Positions 35,810 through 45,491 of a stretch of DNA of 64,000 nucleotides are shown here, one piece after another. Source of the DNA: JAHRAW01 sp965226545 (lineage in GTDB: Bacteria; Pseudomonadota; Gammaproteobacteria; Arenicellales; Poriferihabitantaceae); the NCBI GenBank assembly GCA_965226545.1, contig OZ245364.1:496001-560000 (forward strand). The letters run 5' to 3'. The notes beneath the pieces were generated by a model. That model saw nothing but the letters and a program-made list of their open reading frames with translations. It did no database searches and was not told the DNA's origin. A program made the position numbers and the translations under genes. Position 1 is the stretch's first letter; each line of letters starts with the position of its first letter.

Positions 35810-35933
35810 TCAAGTTACCCGGCCCATTATGAAAGTAAATTCGAGAACGACACCGCCACCGCCGAGAAATTTTCGGGATACTCCATCGCCACAGCCGCTT
35901 GCACGCATAAACGCAAACGGCAAATAAAGCGGT

Positions 35934-35967
35934 AAAACCCTAAACACAATGACACGGCGGGTTTTTT
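35934..35967 (+). terminator. Weak terminator-like sequence before tRNA-Leu(CAG)
   Basis: AAAACCC and GGGTTTTTT can pair around an 18-nt loop. The string GACACGGCGGG followed by a T run also occurs in the adhesin terminator (23373-23390), suggesting a shared ancestor that here lost its left arm. Confidence 0.35.
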
Positions 35968-36001
35968 ATTGCCAATCCATCGCCCAACGCCCGCATAAAT
36001 A

Positions 36002-36088
<87 letters not shown>

Positions 36089-36156
36089 AAAACTCATCAC
36101 TAAACAAAACTCAAGCGCGACACTTTACCGCCGCATAGTCGCATTGTCAATTTATC

Positions 36157-37611
36157 TCAGCTGCGCCAAAACACCGGCGACAACAACACCAACAAAGTGA
36201 ACAACTCCAATCGCCCGAGCAACATTGCAAACATCAACACGCCTTTGCCGAAGGGGTTTATCGATGCATAGTTGTGCGCGACTTCGCCGAGGCCGGGGCC
36301 TAAATTATTTAAGCATGCGGTGACCGCTGAAAACGCGGTGACTGCATCGATGCCGGTGGCTAACAACAACAGCAACAGCACGACATAACTGAACAGATAC
36401 AACGACAAAAATCCCCACACTGCATTGATGACATTATCCGGCACTGCGCGTCCGCCGAGTTTGATGGGGATTAGCGCGTTGGGATGCACCAGTTTGGAAA
36501 TTTCGCGCGCGCCTTGTTTATACAGCAACACCATGCGGATGATTTTCATCCCGCCGGCGGTCGAGCCGGCGCAACCGCCGGCGCAACTGATTAATATCAA
36601 CATCACCGGCAAGAACGCCGGCCACATCGAAAAATCGGTGACCACAAAACCTGCAGTGGTTGCAACTGAGACAACTTGGGTGACGGCGCGAATCAACTCG
36701 GCATCGAATGACAAATCGATTCGATGGTGCACCAATAATGTCGCCAAACAAACCATGCATACGGCAAACAGCACGACAAAATAAGCGCGCGCTTCGGAAT
36801 CGCGAAAATAAGTTAACGGATTGCGCGCGCGCAAGGCGGTGAAGTGCAGCGCGAAGTTAAGACCAGCCAACAACATAAACACAACGGCGATGAGGTTGAC
36901 GGCGTTGCTGTTGAAATATGCAAGGCTGGCGTCGTGCGTCGAAAAGCCGCCGATGGCGATGGTCGAAAACGCGTGGCTGACGGCGTCGAACGCGCTCATG
37001 CCGGCGAGGTAATACATCGCCGCGCATAACACGGTTAAGCCGAGATAAATTAACCACAAGCCTTTTGCGGTTTCGGTGATGCGCGGGGTGAGTTTGTTGT
37101 GCTTGACCGGGCCCGGGGTTTCGGCGCGATACAACTGCATGCCGCCGACGCCGAGCATTGGCATCACGGCAACCGCCAACACGATGATGCCCATGCCGCC
37201 GAGCCATTGCAGTTGTTGGCGATAATACAAAATCGATGGCGGCAAGTGGTCCAAGCCGGTTAACGTTGTGGCGCCGGTGGTGGTCAAGCCGGACATCGCC
37301 TCGAACAACGCATCGATGGCGTCAATCGCCGGCACGCGCATAAACAACAACGGCAACGCCGCCATCAACGACAACACCGTCCAAAACAACACCACCACTA
37401 ACACGCCTTCGCGCAATCCGAGTTCGGCGCGATGATTGCGCAACGGCAGCCAGCAAGCCGCGCCGAGTGCAAGGTTGACGCACAGCGCAAGCAGGAACGG
37501 CGCGATTTCACCGTCGGCAAACCACCACGACACGGCCATCGGCGGCGCCAGCGTTGCGCTGAACAACACCAACAACGCGCCGATGAGTTTAACGACCGCT
37601 TTGATGCGCAT
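36157..37611 (-). CDS. trkH: Trk system potassium uptake protein TrkH
   Basis: A 484-residue multispanning K+ channel-like subunit. The four pore-loop repeats are visible in MSGLTTTGATTLTGLDHLP, FSTIAIGGFSTHDAS, VVSVATTAGFVVTDFS and ACLNNLGPGLGEV. SCAGGCAGSTAGGMKIIRM is a strongly conserved TrkH segment. The ATG at 37611 shares its A with the trkA stop (TGATG), so it is translationally coupled to its regulatory subunit; a TTG one codon upstream is less likely. Confidence 0.97.
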   Translation of the reverse strand: MRIKAVVKLIGALLVLFSATLAPPMAVSWWFADGEIAPFLLALCVNLALGAACWLPLRNHRAELGLREGVLVVVLFWTVLSLMAALPLLFMRVPAIDAIDALFEAMSGLTTTGATTLTGLDHLPPSILYYRQQLQWLGGMGIIVLAVAVMPMLGVGGMQLYRAETPGPVKHNKLTPRITETAKGLWLIYLGLTVLCAAMYYLAGMSAFDAVSHAFSTIAIGGFSTHDASLAYFNSNAVNLIAVVFMLLAGLNFALHFTALRARNPLTYFRDSEARAYFVVLFAVCMVCLATLLVHHRIDLSFDAELIRAVTQVVSVATTAGFVVTDFSMWPAFLPVMLILISCAGGCAGSTAGGMKIIRMVLLYKQGAREISKLVHPNALIPIKLGGRAVPDNVINAVWGFLSLYLFSYVVLLLLLLATGIDAVTAFSAVTACLNNLGPGLGEVAHNYASINPFGKGVLMFAMLLGRLELFTLLVLLSPVFWRS

Positions 37612-38987
37612 CAAAAAAACGCCGGCGACACTTGAAAGAGTTTTTCAACATCAGGGATGCGTCGCTTGTCGATGACAAAAATAATCACGTGGTCGTGCTC
37701 CTCAATCACGCCGTCGTCGTCGAGCGGCGCGAGTTTATCGTCGCGCATAATCGCGCCGATGGTTGCGCCTTCGGGCAAGTTGATGTCGCGCAGTTTGCGC
37801 CCGACGATTTTCGAAGTGTTGCGGTCGCCGTGCGCAACCGCCTCGATGACTTCGGCGACGCCGCGCCGCAATGAATGCGCCGCTTGCACATCGCCGCGAC
37901 GCACATGCGACAACAGCGCGCTGACCGTCGCCAATCTCGGCGAGACCGCAATATCCAGCACGCTGCTCTCAATCAAATCGATGTACGCGGTGCGGTTGAC
38001 AATCGCCATCGCGCGGCGCGCGCCGAGTCGTTTGGCAAGCATCGCCGAAAGAATGTTGGCTTCGTCCTCGTTGGTCAACGCGCAAAACAATTCCATCGCA
38101 TCGATGTTTTCTTCGCGCAACAAACCTTCGTCGGCCGCGTCGCCGTGCAGCACCACCGAGGTTTCGAGTTTTTCCGAAACTTGTTCGGCGCGCTTGGCGT
38201 CTCGCTCAATTAGTTTCACTTGAAAGCCGCTTTGCTCGAGCGATTGCGCCAACCGAAAGCCGATGTTGCCGGCGCCGGCAATCATCACGCGCTTGCCGAC
38301 CTCCTCGGTGCTGCGCAATTCCTGCATCACCGTGCGAATGTTGTCGACGGTGGCGATGAAAAAAACTTCGTCGTCAACTTGTATCACGGTGTCGCCGCTG
38401 GGAATAATCGCGCGCTCGTCTCGGTAAATCGCGGCAACGCGGGTTTGTACGCTCGGCAGATGCGTTGCCAAATCGCGCAGTTCATGCCCGACCAACGCGC
38501 CGTCTTTATAGGCGCGCAAGCCGACCAAGCGAATTTTGCCGTCGGCAAAATCAATCACCTGCAATGCGCCGGGGTGTTCAATCAATCGGCGAATTTGTTC
38601 GGATACCACCTGCTCGGGGCTGATGATGACGTCAATCGGTATCGAATCATGACAAAACAAATCCGGGTGGTTGAGATAATCCGGCGAACGCACGCGCGCG
38701 ATTTTGGTCGGCGTGTTAAACAACGAATGCGCGATTTGACAGGCAATCATATTAATTTCATCGCTGTCGGTAACCGCCAACAACATATCAACATCCTCGA
38801 CGCCGGCGCGCAACAACACCTCAGGCGACGCCGCTTGTCCGCACACGGTGCGAATGTCGAGTCGATCCTGCAATGCCGCAAGCAGCCGCGCGTTTAAATC
38901 GACCAAGGTGATGTCGTTGTCCTCGCGCGACAAAATTTCGGCGGTCGATGCGCCGACTTGGCCGGCGCCGAGTATGATAATTTTCAT
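37611..38987 (-). CDS. trkA: Trk potassium uptake regulator TrkA
   Basis: A 458-residue NAD-binding protein that gates TrkH. Two RCK modules in tandem: the first begins MKIIILGAGQVGAST, the second MIAGAGNIGFRLAQSLEQSGF at about residue 235. Each is followed by an RCK_C domain (GALVGHELRDL; KLRDINLPEGATIGAIMRD). It sits between rsmB and trkH on the minus strand, the common gammaproteobacterial order. Confidence 0.97.
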   Translation of the reverse strand: MKIIILGAGQVGASTAEILSREDNDITLVDLNARLLAALQDRLDIRTVCGQAASPEVLLRAGVEDVDMLLAVTDSDEINMIACQIAHSLFNTPTKIARVRSPDYLNHPDLFCHDSIPIDVIISPEQVVSEQIRRLIEHPGALQVIDFADGKIRLVGLRAYKDGALVGHELRDLATHLPSVQTRVAAIYRDERAIIPSGDTVIQVDDEVFFIATVDNIRTVMQELRSTEEVGKRVMIAGAGNIGFRLAQSLEQSGFQVKLIERDAKRAEQVSEKLETSVVLHGDAADEGLLREENIDAMELFCALTNEDEANILSAMLAKRLGARRAMAIVNRTAYIDLIESSVLDIAVSPRLATVSALLSHVRRGDVQAAHSLRRGVAEVIEAVAHGDRNTSKIVGRKLRDINLPEGATIGAIMRDDKLAPLDDDGVIEEHDHVIIFVIDKRRIPDVEKLFQVSPAFF

Positions 38988-39062
38988 TTGGTCATTGCGT
39001 TATTGCATCAAAGCATCATTTGCGCCGCAACATCATAGTGACATTGTGACATTGCGACACGG

Positions 39063-40361
39063 TCAATGCGCCGAATCGTTTTGCAGTTTGCAATAATAAA
39101 ACCCGTCGCCCGGATGCACGCCCGGCAAACGTTGTTTGCCGAATCGCGTTGCAATGCCGGGCACGGCGAGCGGTTGCGGGTTGGCGTTGCGGTGTGCGTC
39201 GATGAAGGTTTCAATCACGGCGTCGTTCTCGTCCGGCAATATGGAACAAGTAACATACAAAAGGACTCCGCCTTTGCGCAACATCGCCCAAGCGTCGGTC
39301 AACATCGCGCATTGTTGCGCGGCGAATTTTTCAACATCGCTCGGCGCGCGACGATGTTTGATGTCGGGGTGGCGGCGAATCACGCCGCTGCCGGTGCAAG
39401 GCGCATCCAACAATACGCAATCAAACGCGCGTCGGTCCCACCAAGTTTCGCGGCGGGTTAAATCGCCGTCGATAACTTCGGCGCGCAAGGTTAACCGCGC
39501 AAGATTTTCGCGCACGGCATCGTTGCGAGATTTGCTGTCCAACGCCACCAACGCAATCTCCGGCTCGGCTTCGAGCAACAAGCCGGTCTTGCCGCCGGGG
39601 GCGGCGCATGCATCGAGCACGCGTTCGCCTTTGCGCGGCGCGCAATCGACGCCGACCAATTGCGCCGATTCATCTTGCACCGATGCCAAGCCGTCGGCAA
39701 AACCGAAGATGCGTTCGACCGGCGCCGGCGATTGCAAGGTCACGCCAAATGTGCCGTGTTCGGTTGGTTGTGCGCGCATGCCGTGTTCATCGAGTTTGCG
39801 CAGATAATCATCGCGGCTGATTTTGCGGCGATTGACGCGCAAGGTCAGCGGCGGCTTTTGATTGCTGGCATCGCAAATTTGCGCGCACTGCGCCGGCCAT
39901 GCTTCGTTTACTTTTTCATGCAGCCATTTTGGAAACGCCAATTGCGCATGCGTCGGCAGATGCGCGCGCAACGAATCGCGGCGCGCGACAAAGCCGCGCA
40001 ACACCGCGTTGATTAATTTATCAGCCCAGGCAAAACGCCCGCCCTTGACCGCATCGACGCTGCCATCGACGACCGCGTAATCCGGCGCGCGCATGTTGTC
40101 GAGTTGATGGCAGGCGTTGATTAATAAAAAATGCAGAATGCGGTCGCGCGATTTAATCGGCTTATCGATGAGTTGCGCGAGCATGCCATCGTAATAATGA
40201 TAATAACGACACGCGCCGTAACAAAGTTCGGCAAGCCGCGCGGCGCGCGCCGGCTCGAGTTGATTGCGCGCGCGCGCCAACGCCGCATCCAGCGAACGTT
40301 TGCTGTCAATCACTTCGCACACCGCAGTGGCGGCGGTGAAATAAAAATTCGATGTCGGCAT
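39063..40361 (-). CDS. rsmB: 16S rRNA m5C967 methyltransferase RsmB
   Basis: A 432-residue rRNA methyltransferase. The N-terminal NusB-like domain (to about residue 140) contains LLINACHQLDNMRAPDYAVVDGSVDAVK. The SAM domain has LDACAAPGGKTGLLLE, the catalytic pair of cysteines in LLDAPCTGSGVIRRHPDIK and LYVTCSILPDEN, and a C-terminal PGVHPGDGFYYCKL. ATG 40361 leaves 16 nt after the fmt stop; the frame is open further upstream, but inside fmt. Confidence 0.96.
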   Translation of the reverse strand: MPTSNFYFTAATAVCEVIDSKRSLDAALARARNQLEPARAARLAELCYGACRYYHYYDGMLAQLIDKPIKSRDRILHFLLINACHQLDNMRAPDYAVVDGSVDAVKGGRFAWADKLINAVLRGFVARRDSLRAHLPTHAQLAFPKWLHEKVNEAWPAQCAQICDASNQKPPLTLRVNRRKISRDDYLRKLDEHGMRAQPTEHGTFGVTLQSPAPVERIFGFADGLASVQDESAQLVGVDCAPRKGERVLDACAAPGGKTGLLLEAEPEIALVALDSKSRNDAVRENLARLTLRAEVIDGDLTRRETWWDRRAFDCVLLDAPCTGSGVIRRHPDIKHRRAPSDVEKFAAQQCAMLTDAWAMLRKGGVLLYVTCSILPDENDAVIETFIDAHRNANPQPLAVPGIATRFGKQRLPGVHPGDGFYYCKLQNDSAH

Positions 40362-40377
40362 CGCGGCAAGTTGTGCG

Positions 40378-41316
40378 TCAACATTGCATTGCGGAAAAAC
40401 GCATGCCCGGCGCAATCGTCATTCCGTTTAATAAATCGCGCGCCGCCATCGGCCGTCCGCCGGGTTTTTGCAACACCTCGAGTCGCAGTATGCCGTCGCC
40501 GGTGACGACATCGATGCCGCTTGCATCGGCGCGCACAACTTCGCCGCATTCGCCGGCGCGAGATTGCCCAATCGATGCGCGCAACACGCGCAAGGCAACT
40601 TTGTTGAGTATGCCGCGCGCCACCGGCGTCGGATAAAACGCGCGCACTTTGCGCTCCAACACGCGCGCACTTTGTCGCCAATCGAGTGGGGCATCGGCGG
40701 CGGTTAATTTGCGCGCATAACAGGCGCGGCTTTCATCCTGTGCGCGCGGCGTTAAGGTTTGATTGCGCAGCGCGGTTAAGTTGTCGCGCAACAATTGCGC
40801 GGCCAATTGCGCCAACTTGTCGTGCAACGATGCGGCGGTGTCGTCGTCGGCGATTGGAATTTTGGCGCACGCCAACATCGCGCCTTGGTCGACGCCTTGA
40901 TTCATTTGCATCAAGGTTATGCCGCTGTGCGAGTCGCCGGCTTCGATGGCGCGCGCAATCGGCGCGGCGCCGCGCCAACGCGGCAACAATGATGCATGCA
41001 AGTTAACGCAACCGAGTTTTGCTGCGCGCAACGCTTCCGGCGGCAATCGCAAACCAAACGCAACCACGACGATTAAGGTCGGCGCGAGTTGCATAAGCGC
41101 ATCGAGCGCGGCGCGGTCGAATGATTCGGGCTGAAACACTGCAAGATGATGCGCAAGCGCAAGTTGTTCGATTGCACTCGGCGTCGGTTTGCGTCCGCGT
41201 CCGGCGCGGCGTTCGGGGCGGGTGAATACGCCGACCACTTCGGCGTCGTCCGATTCCAGCAACGCGCGCAGGCTCGGCGCGGCGAACGCGGGCGTGCCGA
41301 TAAACACAACGCGCAT
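40378..41316 (-). CDS. fmt: Methionyl-tRNA formyltransferase
   Basis: A 312-residue enzyme formylating initiator Met-tRNA. The N-terminus MRVVFIGTPAFAAPSLRAL is canonical. The catalytic region contains FGLRLPPEALRAAKLGCVNLHASLLPRWRGAAPI, with the Asn-His and the following Asp in GITLMQMNQGVDQGAML. The C-terminal OB-like tRNA-binding domain (about 205-310) includes PGMRF near its end. It follows def after 11 nt on the minus strand. Confidence 0.97.
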   Translation of the reverse strand: MRVVFIGTPAFAAPSLRALLESDDAEVVGVFTRPERRAGRGRKPTPSAIEQLALAHHLAVFQPESFDRAALDALMQLAPTLIVVVAFGLRLPPEALRAAKLGCVNLHASLLPRWRGAAPIARAIEAGDSHSGITLMQMNQGVDQGAMLACAKIPIADDDTAASLHDKLAQLAAQLLRDNLTALRNQTLTPRAQDESRACYARKLTAADAPLDWRQSARVLERKVRAFYPTPVARGILNKVALRVLRASIGQSRAGECGEVVRADASGIDVVTGDGILRLEVLQKPGGRPMAARDLLNGMTIAPGMRFSAMQC

Positions 41317-41327
41317 TGCGATGCGAA

Positions 41328-41840
41328 TCAGGCGGCGCGCGCTTGGGCGTGTTGTTCTTTTAACAATCTTTTTCGAATCCTATCTTGTCTAGGGCGCGAC
41401 AGATAATCGATAAACACTTTGCCGTCGAGATGGTCAATCTCGTGCTGAATGCAAATTGCAAGCATTTCATCGGCGTCGAGTTGGAACGGTTTGCCGTGCG
41501 CGTCGAATGCGTTAATCGTCACTGTCGCCGCGCGCTTAACCGACTCCAACACGTCCGGTATCGATAAACAACCCTCTTCGGATTCGATTTCACCGTCGGC
41601 ATCGGATAACTCAGGGTTGACAAACACCATCAACGAATCGCGCCGCTCGGATAAATCCATCACCACCACGCGCTTGGCGCAGTTGACTTGCACCGCCGCC
41701 AAACCGATGCCGCCGGCGGCGTACATTGTTTCGGCCATGTCGGCGATGAGTTTGCGCAAGGCGTCGTCAAACACATCCACCGGTTGCGCGACTTGGCGCA
41801 GACGATGGTCGGGGTATTGCAGGATTTTTAGTGTTGCCAT
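41328..41840 (-). CDS. def: Peptide deformylase
   Basis: A 170-residue metallo-deformylase that removes the formyl group from nascent proteins. The three motifs are present: GIGLAAVQV (motif 1; usually GIGLAATQV), EGCLSIPDV (motif 2 with the metal Cys) and QHEIDHLDGKVFIDYLS (motif 3, HEXXH). ATG 41840 gives the typical start MATLKILQYPDHRLR; the 14 codons upstream are not family-like. Confidence 0.97.
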   Translation of the reverse strand: MATLKILQYPDHRLRQVAQPVDVFDDALRKLIADMAETMYAAGGIGLAAVQVNCAKRVVVMDLSERRDSLMVFVNPELSDADGEIESEEGCLSIPDVLESVKRAATVTINAFDAHGKPFQLDADEMLAICIQHEIDHLDGKVFIDYLSRPRQDRIRKRLLKEQHAQARAA

Positions 41841-41873
41841 TTTGGTTGCCGATAATTCGAGCAAGGGCGGGCG

Positions 41874-41879
41874 ATTATA
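41874..41879 (-). promoter_or_regulatory. Possible -10 box for the def-fmt-rsmB-trk block
   Basis: A consensus TATAAT reads on the minus strand about 35 nt before the def start. The -35 region is poor. Confidence 0.4.
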
Positions 41880-41916
41880 CATTGCGCGGCGCGTTTTGTG
41901 CGATGCGCGGTTTGGG

Positions 41917-42525
41917 TTATTGGGCTTGGATGATGGCGTACTTCATTATGTCAAGCCCAGTTTTATCAGTCCCTGTTTGCCAGCAGATTGTATAACATCC
42001 AGAAAGTTGGATGTTTTGTTCTTTTGTTTCCCAAGGCATGCGTGCAATTTTACCGGTCAACCTTTTTTGGTCGCGGAAGTACGCATAAATTTCATTTTCT
42101 GGGTTCCTTGTGCTTTCGTAAAACAAATGGTCGTCGGTAAAAATGACGGCGTAAGTTTCTTTAAACCCCGCATCGTGTTTAAGTTGTTCGGCAAACTTCA
42201 CGTCTTTGCAGAATTTAAACATTATGTCCGGCTGTTCGCCGCGGTCACCGCCGCGCGGGAACTTCAATTCAATTGCGATATTCTGCGCATCTTTTGTGCA
42301 ACGAACGACGATGTCAATTCGTTGTTTTACAAAATCTACGTTTTCGCAATCAGGTAAACAAAAAACGTCCATCTCACAAGTCACGTAATCAGTAGACAAG
42401 TGTTGATGCAAATAGTATGCAAGTTCGTGTTGCAGAACGTTTTCGTTGCGAATTTCTTTCCCCTCGGCAAAGTCGCGGGAAATCTGCTCGGCAAATTCGA
42501 TAATTAACGTTTTGATTGTGTTCAT
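41917..42525 (-). CDS. Hypothetical protein with PD-(D/E)xK nuclease-like motif
   Basis: A 202-residue protein, family not recognised. The segment VKQRIDIVVRC followed about 10 residues later by NIAIELKFPRG gives the D...ExK arrangement of restriction-endonuclease-fold nucleases. The rest (EIRNENVLQHELAYYLHQHL; AVIFTDDHLFYEST) is soluble and mixed alpha/beta. The start ATG 42525 is chosen because further upstream codons overlap zapE on the other strand. Composition is more AT-rich than neighbours, like the EcoRI-type system, suggesting acquisition. No methylase is adjacent. Confidence 0.65.
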   Translation of the reverse strand: MNTIKTLIIEFAEQISRDFAEGKEIRNENVLQHELAYYLHQHLSTDYVTCEMDVFCLPDCENVDFVKQRIDIVVRCTKDAQNIAIELKFPRGGDRGEQPDIMFKFCKDVKFAEQLKHDAGFKETYAVIFTDDHLFYESTRNPENEIYAYFRDQKRLTGKIARMPWETKEQNIQLSGCYTICWQTGTDKTGLDIMKYAIIQAQ

Positions 42526-42585
42526 CAGCACACTCGCAAGTTTACAAAACCAGTAAAATGTAAAATGCAACTGTAACACGATGCC

Positions 42586-43680
42586 ATGTCCAACAAGACT
42601 CAAACCGACAGCCGCCAAACCCCGCTTGCAGTTTATCAGCGGCGGATTGCCGCCGGTGAGTTGCGCGCCGACCGCGCGCAGAATGCGGCGTTGAAACGGT
42701 TGACGACGTTGTATTGCGCGTTGGCGTTTAATCAATCGTCGTGGTGGGCGCGATTGCGGCGGGCAAAGTTGCGCGGGATGTATTTGTGCGGCGGGGTTGG
42801 CGGCGGCAAGACGATGTTGATGGATTTGTTTTTTGATTCGTTGCCGCACAACCTTGGCGAACGGATTCATTTTCACAAGTTTATGCAGGGCGTGCATGAA
42901 CAAAAAAATCGCATCCACCATCGACAAAACCCGCTGGATGAAATCGCGGCAAAGTTTGCGCGCAAACGGCGCGTGTTGTGTTTGGATGAATTTGTCGTGA
43001 CCGACATCACCGACGCGATGATTTTATCCGCGCTGCTCGGCGAATTGTTTCGTCGTAATGTGGTGTTGGTGACCACCTCGAACACGCCGCCGGAATTGTT
43101 GTATCGCGACGGGCTGCAGCGCGCGCGGTTTTTGCCGGCGATTGAATTAATTAAAAAACATTTGCGCGTGGTGCGCGTCGACGGCGCCATCGATTATCGA
43201 ATGAATTATTTGGCGAGCGATTCGCTTTATCACGCGCCGCACGATGAAAACGCGATGCATGCATTGCGGCGCGGGTTTTTACAACTCGAAGGGCGGCGCG
43301 CACAATCGGCGCCGATTGAATTGAGCGGGCGCGCGGTGAATGCGTTGGGCGTTGGGCGCGGTGCGGCGTGGTTTGATTTTGCCGAACTCTGCCAAACCAA
43401 TCGTTCGAAGTTGGATTACATCGAGATTGCGCGGCGGTTTCACAGCATACTGTTGTCGGATATTCCGCTGTTGGATGCGTCGCGCGACGATGCGGCGCGG
43501 CGGTTGATTGAGTTGATTGACGAGTTGTATGACCGCGGCGTGAACTTAATCGTATCCGCCGCGGCGCCGCCGGCGCAGTTGTATCGCGGCGTGCGGCTGC
43601 GCGAATCGTTTGCGCGCACCGCCAGCCGATTGCGCGAGATGTCGTCGCGCGAATATTTGGCGCGCGCGCATTTGCATTAA
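42586..43680 (+). CDS. zapE: Cell division ATPase ZapE (AFG1 family)
   Basis: A 364-residue AFG1/ZapE-type P-loop ATPase. The Walker A is GGVGGGKTMLMDLFF, preceded by GMYLCGG; Walker B is VLCLDEFVVTDITDAMIL. LVTTSNTPPELLYRDGLQRARFLPAIELI is a family signature with the arginine finger region, and IELIDELYDRGVNLIVSAA lies near the end. ZapE associates with the division ring in E. coli. Monocistronic here. An ATG at 42581 is out of frame. Confidence 0.93.
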   Translation: MSNKTQTDSRQTPLAVYQRRIAAGELRADRAQNAALKRLTTLYCALAFNQSSWWARLRRAKLRGMYLCGGVGGGKTMLMDLFFDSLPHNLGERIHFHKFMQGVHEQKNRIHHRQNPLDEIAAKFARKRRVLCLDEFVVTDITDAMILSALLGELFRRNVVLVTTSNTPPELLYRDGLQRARFLPAIELIKKHLRVVRVDGAIDYRMNYLASDSLYHAPHDENAMHALRRGFLQLEGRRAQSAPIELSGRAVNALGVGRGAAWFDFAELCQTNRSKLDYIEIARRFHSILLSDIPLLDASRDDAARRLIELIDELYDRGVNLIVSAAAPPAQLYRGVRLRESFARTASRLREMSSREYLARAHLH

Positions 43681-43800
43681 CGTTTTATGTTTGCATTCGA
43701 ATTCACATTCATACTTCCCATTCATAGTTAAATTTACAGTTCCAGTTACATTCGAAGTCGCAGTCGAAGTCGCAATCGAAATCATAGTTACATTTGCATC
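43681..43800 (+). repeat. CATTC / TCGAAGTCG word array after zapE
   Basis: Two themes follow each other: CATTCGAATTCACATTCATAC-like words, then TCGAAGTCGCAGTCGAAGTC with a near-6-nt period. The remaining gap to the ComEA-like gene (43801-43989) shows no gene, only unremarkable sequence. Confidence 0.65.
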
Positions 43801-43989
43801 ACACCGCGCATCAAGGTCGAGTGCGGCGAATTAACCCCCGTTTTTGTGCGAAACCCCACAGAAAAGCCCATGCCGCGCGCATAAGGTGCGCATACGGCGT
43901 CGATGGCGTCGTATGTGCGTCGAAGCATTGCGGTGCATTGCAGTGCGTCGGCGATTTTAATCAATCGTTTTTTCTTTTGGAGTTTTGAA

Positions 43990-44361
43990 ATGAAACACAA
44001 CACTTACGCGCTCGCTGGCGGGCGCAACATCGCGCGGCTTTTTTACGCCGCATTGATTGCATTGGCTGTGGCGACGTCGTCTTTTGCGGCGAAGCCGGAC
44101 AAGGTCAATCTCAACACCGCCGATGTCGAGGCGCTGCAGTACATCCCGGGCGTTGGGCCGACCAAATCGGCCGAGATTGTTCGCGTACGCGAGTCGCTTG
44201 GCGGCTTCAAGGCGATGGATGAACTGCTCGGCGTGCCGGGCGTTGGCCCGAAGTTGCTGCTGGACATCGAGCAATACGGAACACTCGAAGGCGGCGTATC
44301 GACTCTGACTGAGGAGATGCTCGCCAATCCGGTGCACACCGTGCATGGAGAGAACGGTTAA
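43990..44361 (+). CDS. ComEA-like secreted helix-hairpin-helix DNA-binding protein
   Basis: A 123-residue protein with a signal peptide (residues 1-33, hydrophobic core ARLFYAALIALAVATSS, cleavage after FAA). The mature part has the tandem helix-hairpin-helix of ComEA: VNLNTADVEALQYIPGVGPTKSAEIV and FKAMDELLGVPGVGPKLLLDIE. Such proteins bind DNA in the periplasm, in some species for uptake. GGAG lies 7 nt before the ATG. No other competence genes are adjacent. A strong terminator follows. Confidence 0.9.
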   Translation: MKHNTYALAGGRNIARLFYAALIALAVATSSFAAKPDKVNLNTADVEALQYIPGVGPTKSAEIVRVRESLGGFKAMDELLGVPGVGPKLLLDIEQYGTLEGGVSTLTEEMLANPVHTVHGENG

Positions 44362-44396
44362 TCGGCGTTACAAAAAATTCTCCGTGGTACATTTTC

Positions 44397-44423
44397 GACC
44401 GGCGCAAGCCGGTCTTTTTTTTT
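44397..44423 (+). terminator. Rho-independent terminator after the ComEA-like gene
   Basis: GACCGGC-GCAA-GCCGGTC is a perfect 7-bp stem with a tetraloop, followed by nine T residues. Confidence 0.95.
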
Positions 44424-44438
44424 GCATAACCGACGCGG

Positions 44439-45491
44439 CTATTGCGGCAAGTTCAGCGGGTTGTCGGCATCGACGCCGTGCATAAACGTCCGCCCGCGTT
44501 CGGGGTGGGCGAGTTGATAAATTAAGCCGAGCCAATTGTTGGCGATGGCTTTGCCGCTGTCAGTCCAGGTGTTGTCGAGATGCGGCACGATTTTATCTTC
44601 GGGCAATTCATCGGTTGCGCCGCGCAAGGCGCGTACGCGATGCGCTTCGACTTCGCGCAAAGATTCGCCGTAAAAATAATTTTGCGGGTGCGGCGGATAA
44701 TCGTCGCGCACGCCGTGCACATAGCGCCCGACTTCGCGGCGGTATTCCTTAAGCAAACTGACCGCGTCGTATTCCGGATGTCCCTGAAAAAAAATAAATC
44801 GCAAGCCGTCCGGGCTGGCGCCGAGATGCAGCCCGGCTTGTTCGCCGACCGCCAACACCCGCAAGCCGGCGCGTTGGAATTGTTCGGCGTTGACTTCATA
44901 AACATGCGAATGCGGGGCGTCGAATCGCGTGTTGATGTTGGCGGTCAACGGATGCGCGGCGGTGATGCGATGCGAATACACGCCCCAGCGTTTTTGCGCG
45001 AGCGCATAGCGTGAAAAATTCCATTTCAATTGCACAATCGCATGCGTCGCCAAACATGAACACATCACCGAACAAACATTGTGCGAAGCCCACTCGACCA
45101 CCTCGGTCAACGGCCGCCAAAACGGTTCGGCGGTGATGTCGGATTGCGCCGGGTTGGCGCCGGAGATAATCAGCGCATCCAACCCGTCGCGCGCCAAATC
45201 GGCGAAGTTGCAATAATGTTTATCGATGTGCGCGCGGGCGCGGGCCGCGCGCGGGATTTCGGCGAAGGTGAACGGATGAACATAAAATTGCGCGATGCGA
45301 TTGCATGAACCAATCAATCGCAAAAATTGCCGCTCGGTCGCCTGCAAGGCCGCGTCCGGCATCATGTTAAGAAAGCCGATGTGCAGTTCGCGAATGTCCT
45401 GAGTGCGCGCGCGCGCGGCATCGAGCACTTCATGCCCTTCGTCGCGCAGCCGCGCAAAACTCGGCAGCGCACTGTGCGCGACCAGCGGCAT
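44439..45491 (-). CDS. metA: Homoserine O-acyltransferase, MetA family
   Basis: A 350-residue enzyme of the glutamine-amidotransferase-like MetA family that activates homoserine for methionine synthesis. Catalytic Cys is in VMCSCLATHA (Cys146 by alignment with E. coli Cys142). The His/Glu of the triad are in FFQGHPEYDA. IRELHIGFLNMMPDAALQATERQFLRLIG is the family's N-terminal signature. The position that selects acyl-CoA (Gly for succinyl, Glu for acetyl) appears to be Ala in SGANPA, so the acyl donor is left open. Its ATG shares an A with the stop of the upstream ATPase gene (TGATG). Confidence 0.85.
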   Translation of the reverse strand: MPLVAHSALPSFARLRDEGHEVLDAARARTQDIRELHIGFLNMMPDAALQATERQFLRLIGSCNRIAQFYVHPFTFAEIPRAARARAHIDKHYCNFADLARDGLDALIISGANPAQSDITAEPFWRPLTEVVEWASHNVCSVMCSCLATHAIVQLKWNFSRYALAQKRWGVYSHRITAAHPLTANINTRFDAPHSHVYEVNAEQFQRAGLRVLAVGEQAGLHLGASPDGLRFIFFQGHPEYDAVSLLKEYRREVGRYVHGVRDDYPPHPQNYFYGESLREVEAHRVRALRGATDELPEDKIVPHLDNTWTDSGKAIANNWLGLIYQLAHPERGRTFMHGVDADNPLNLPQ

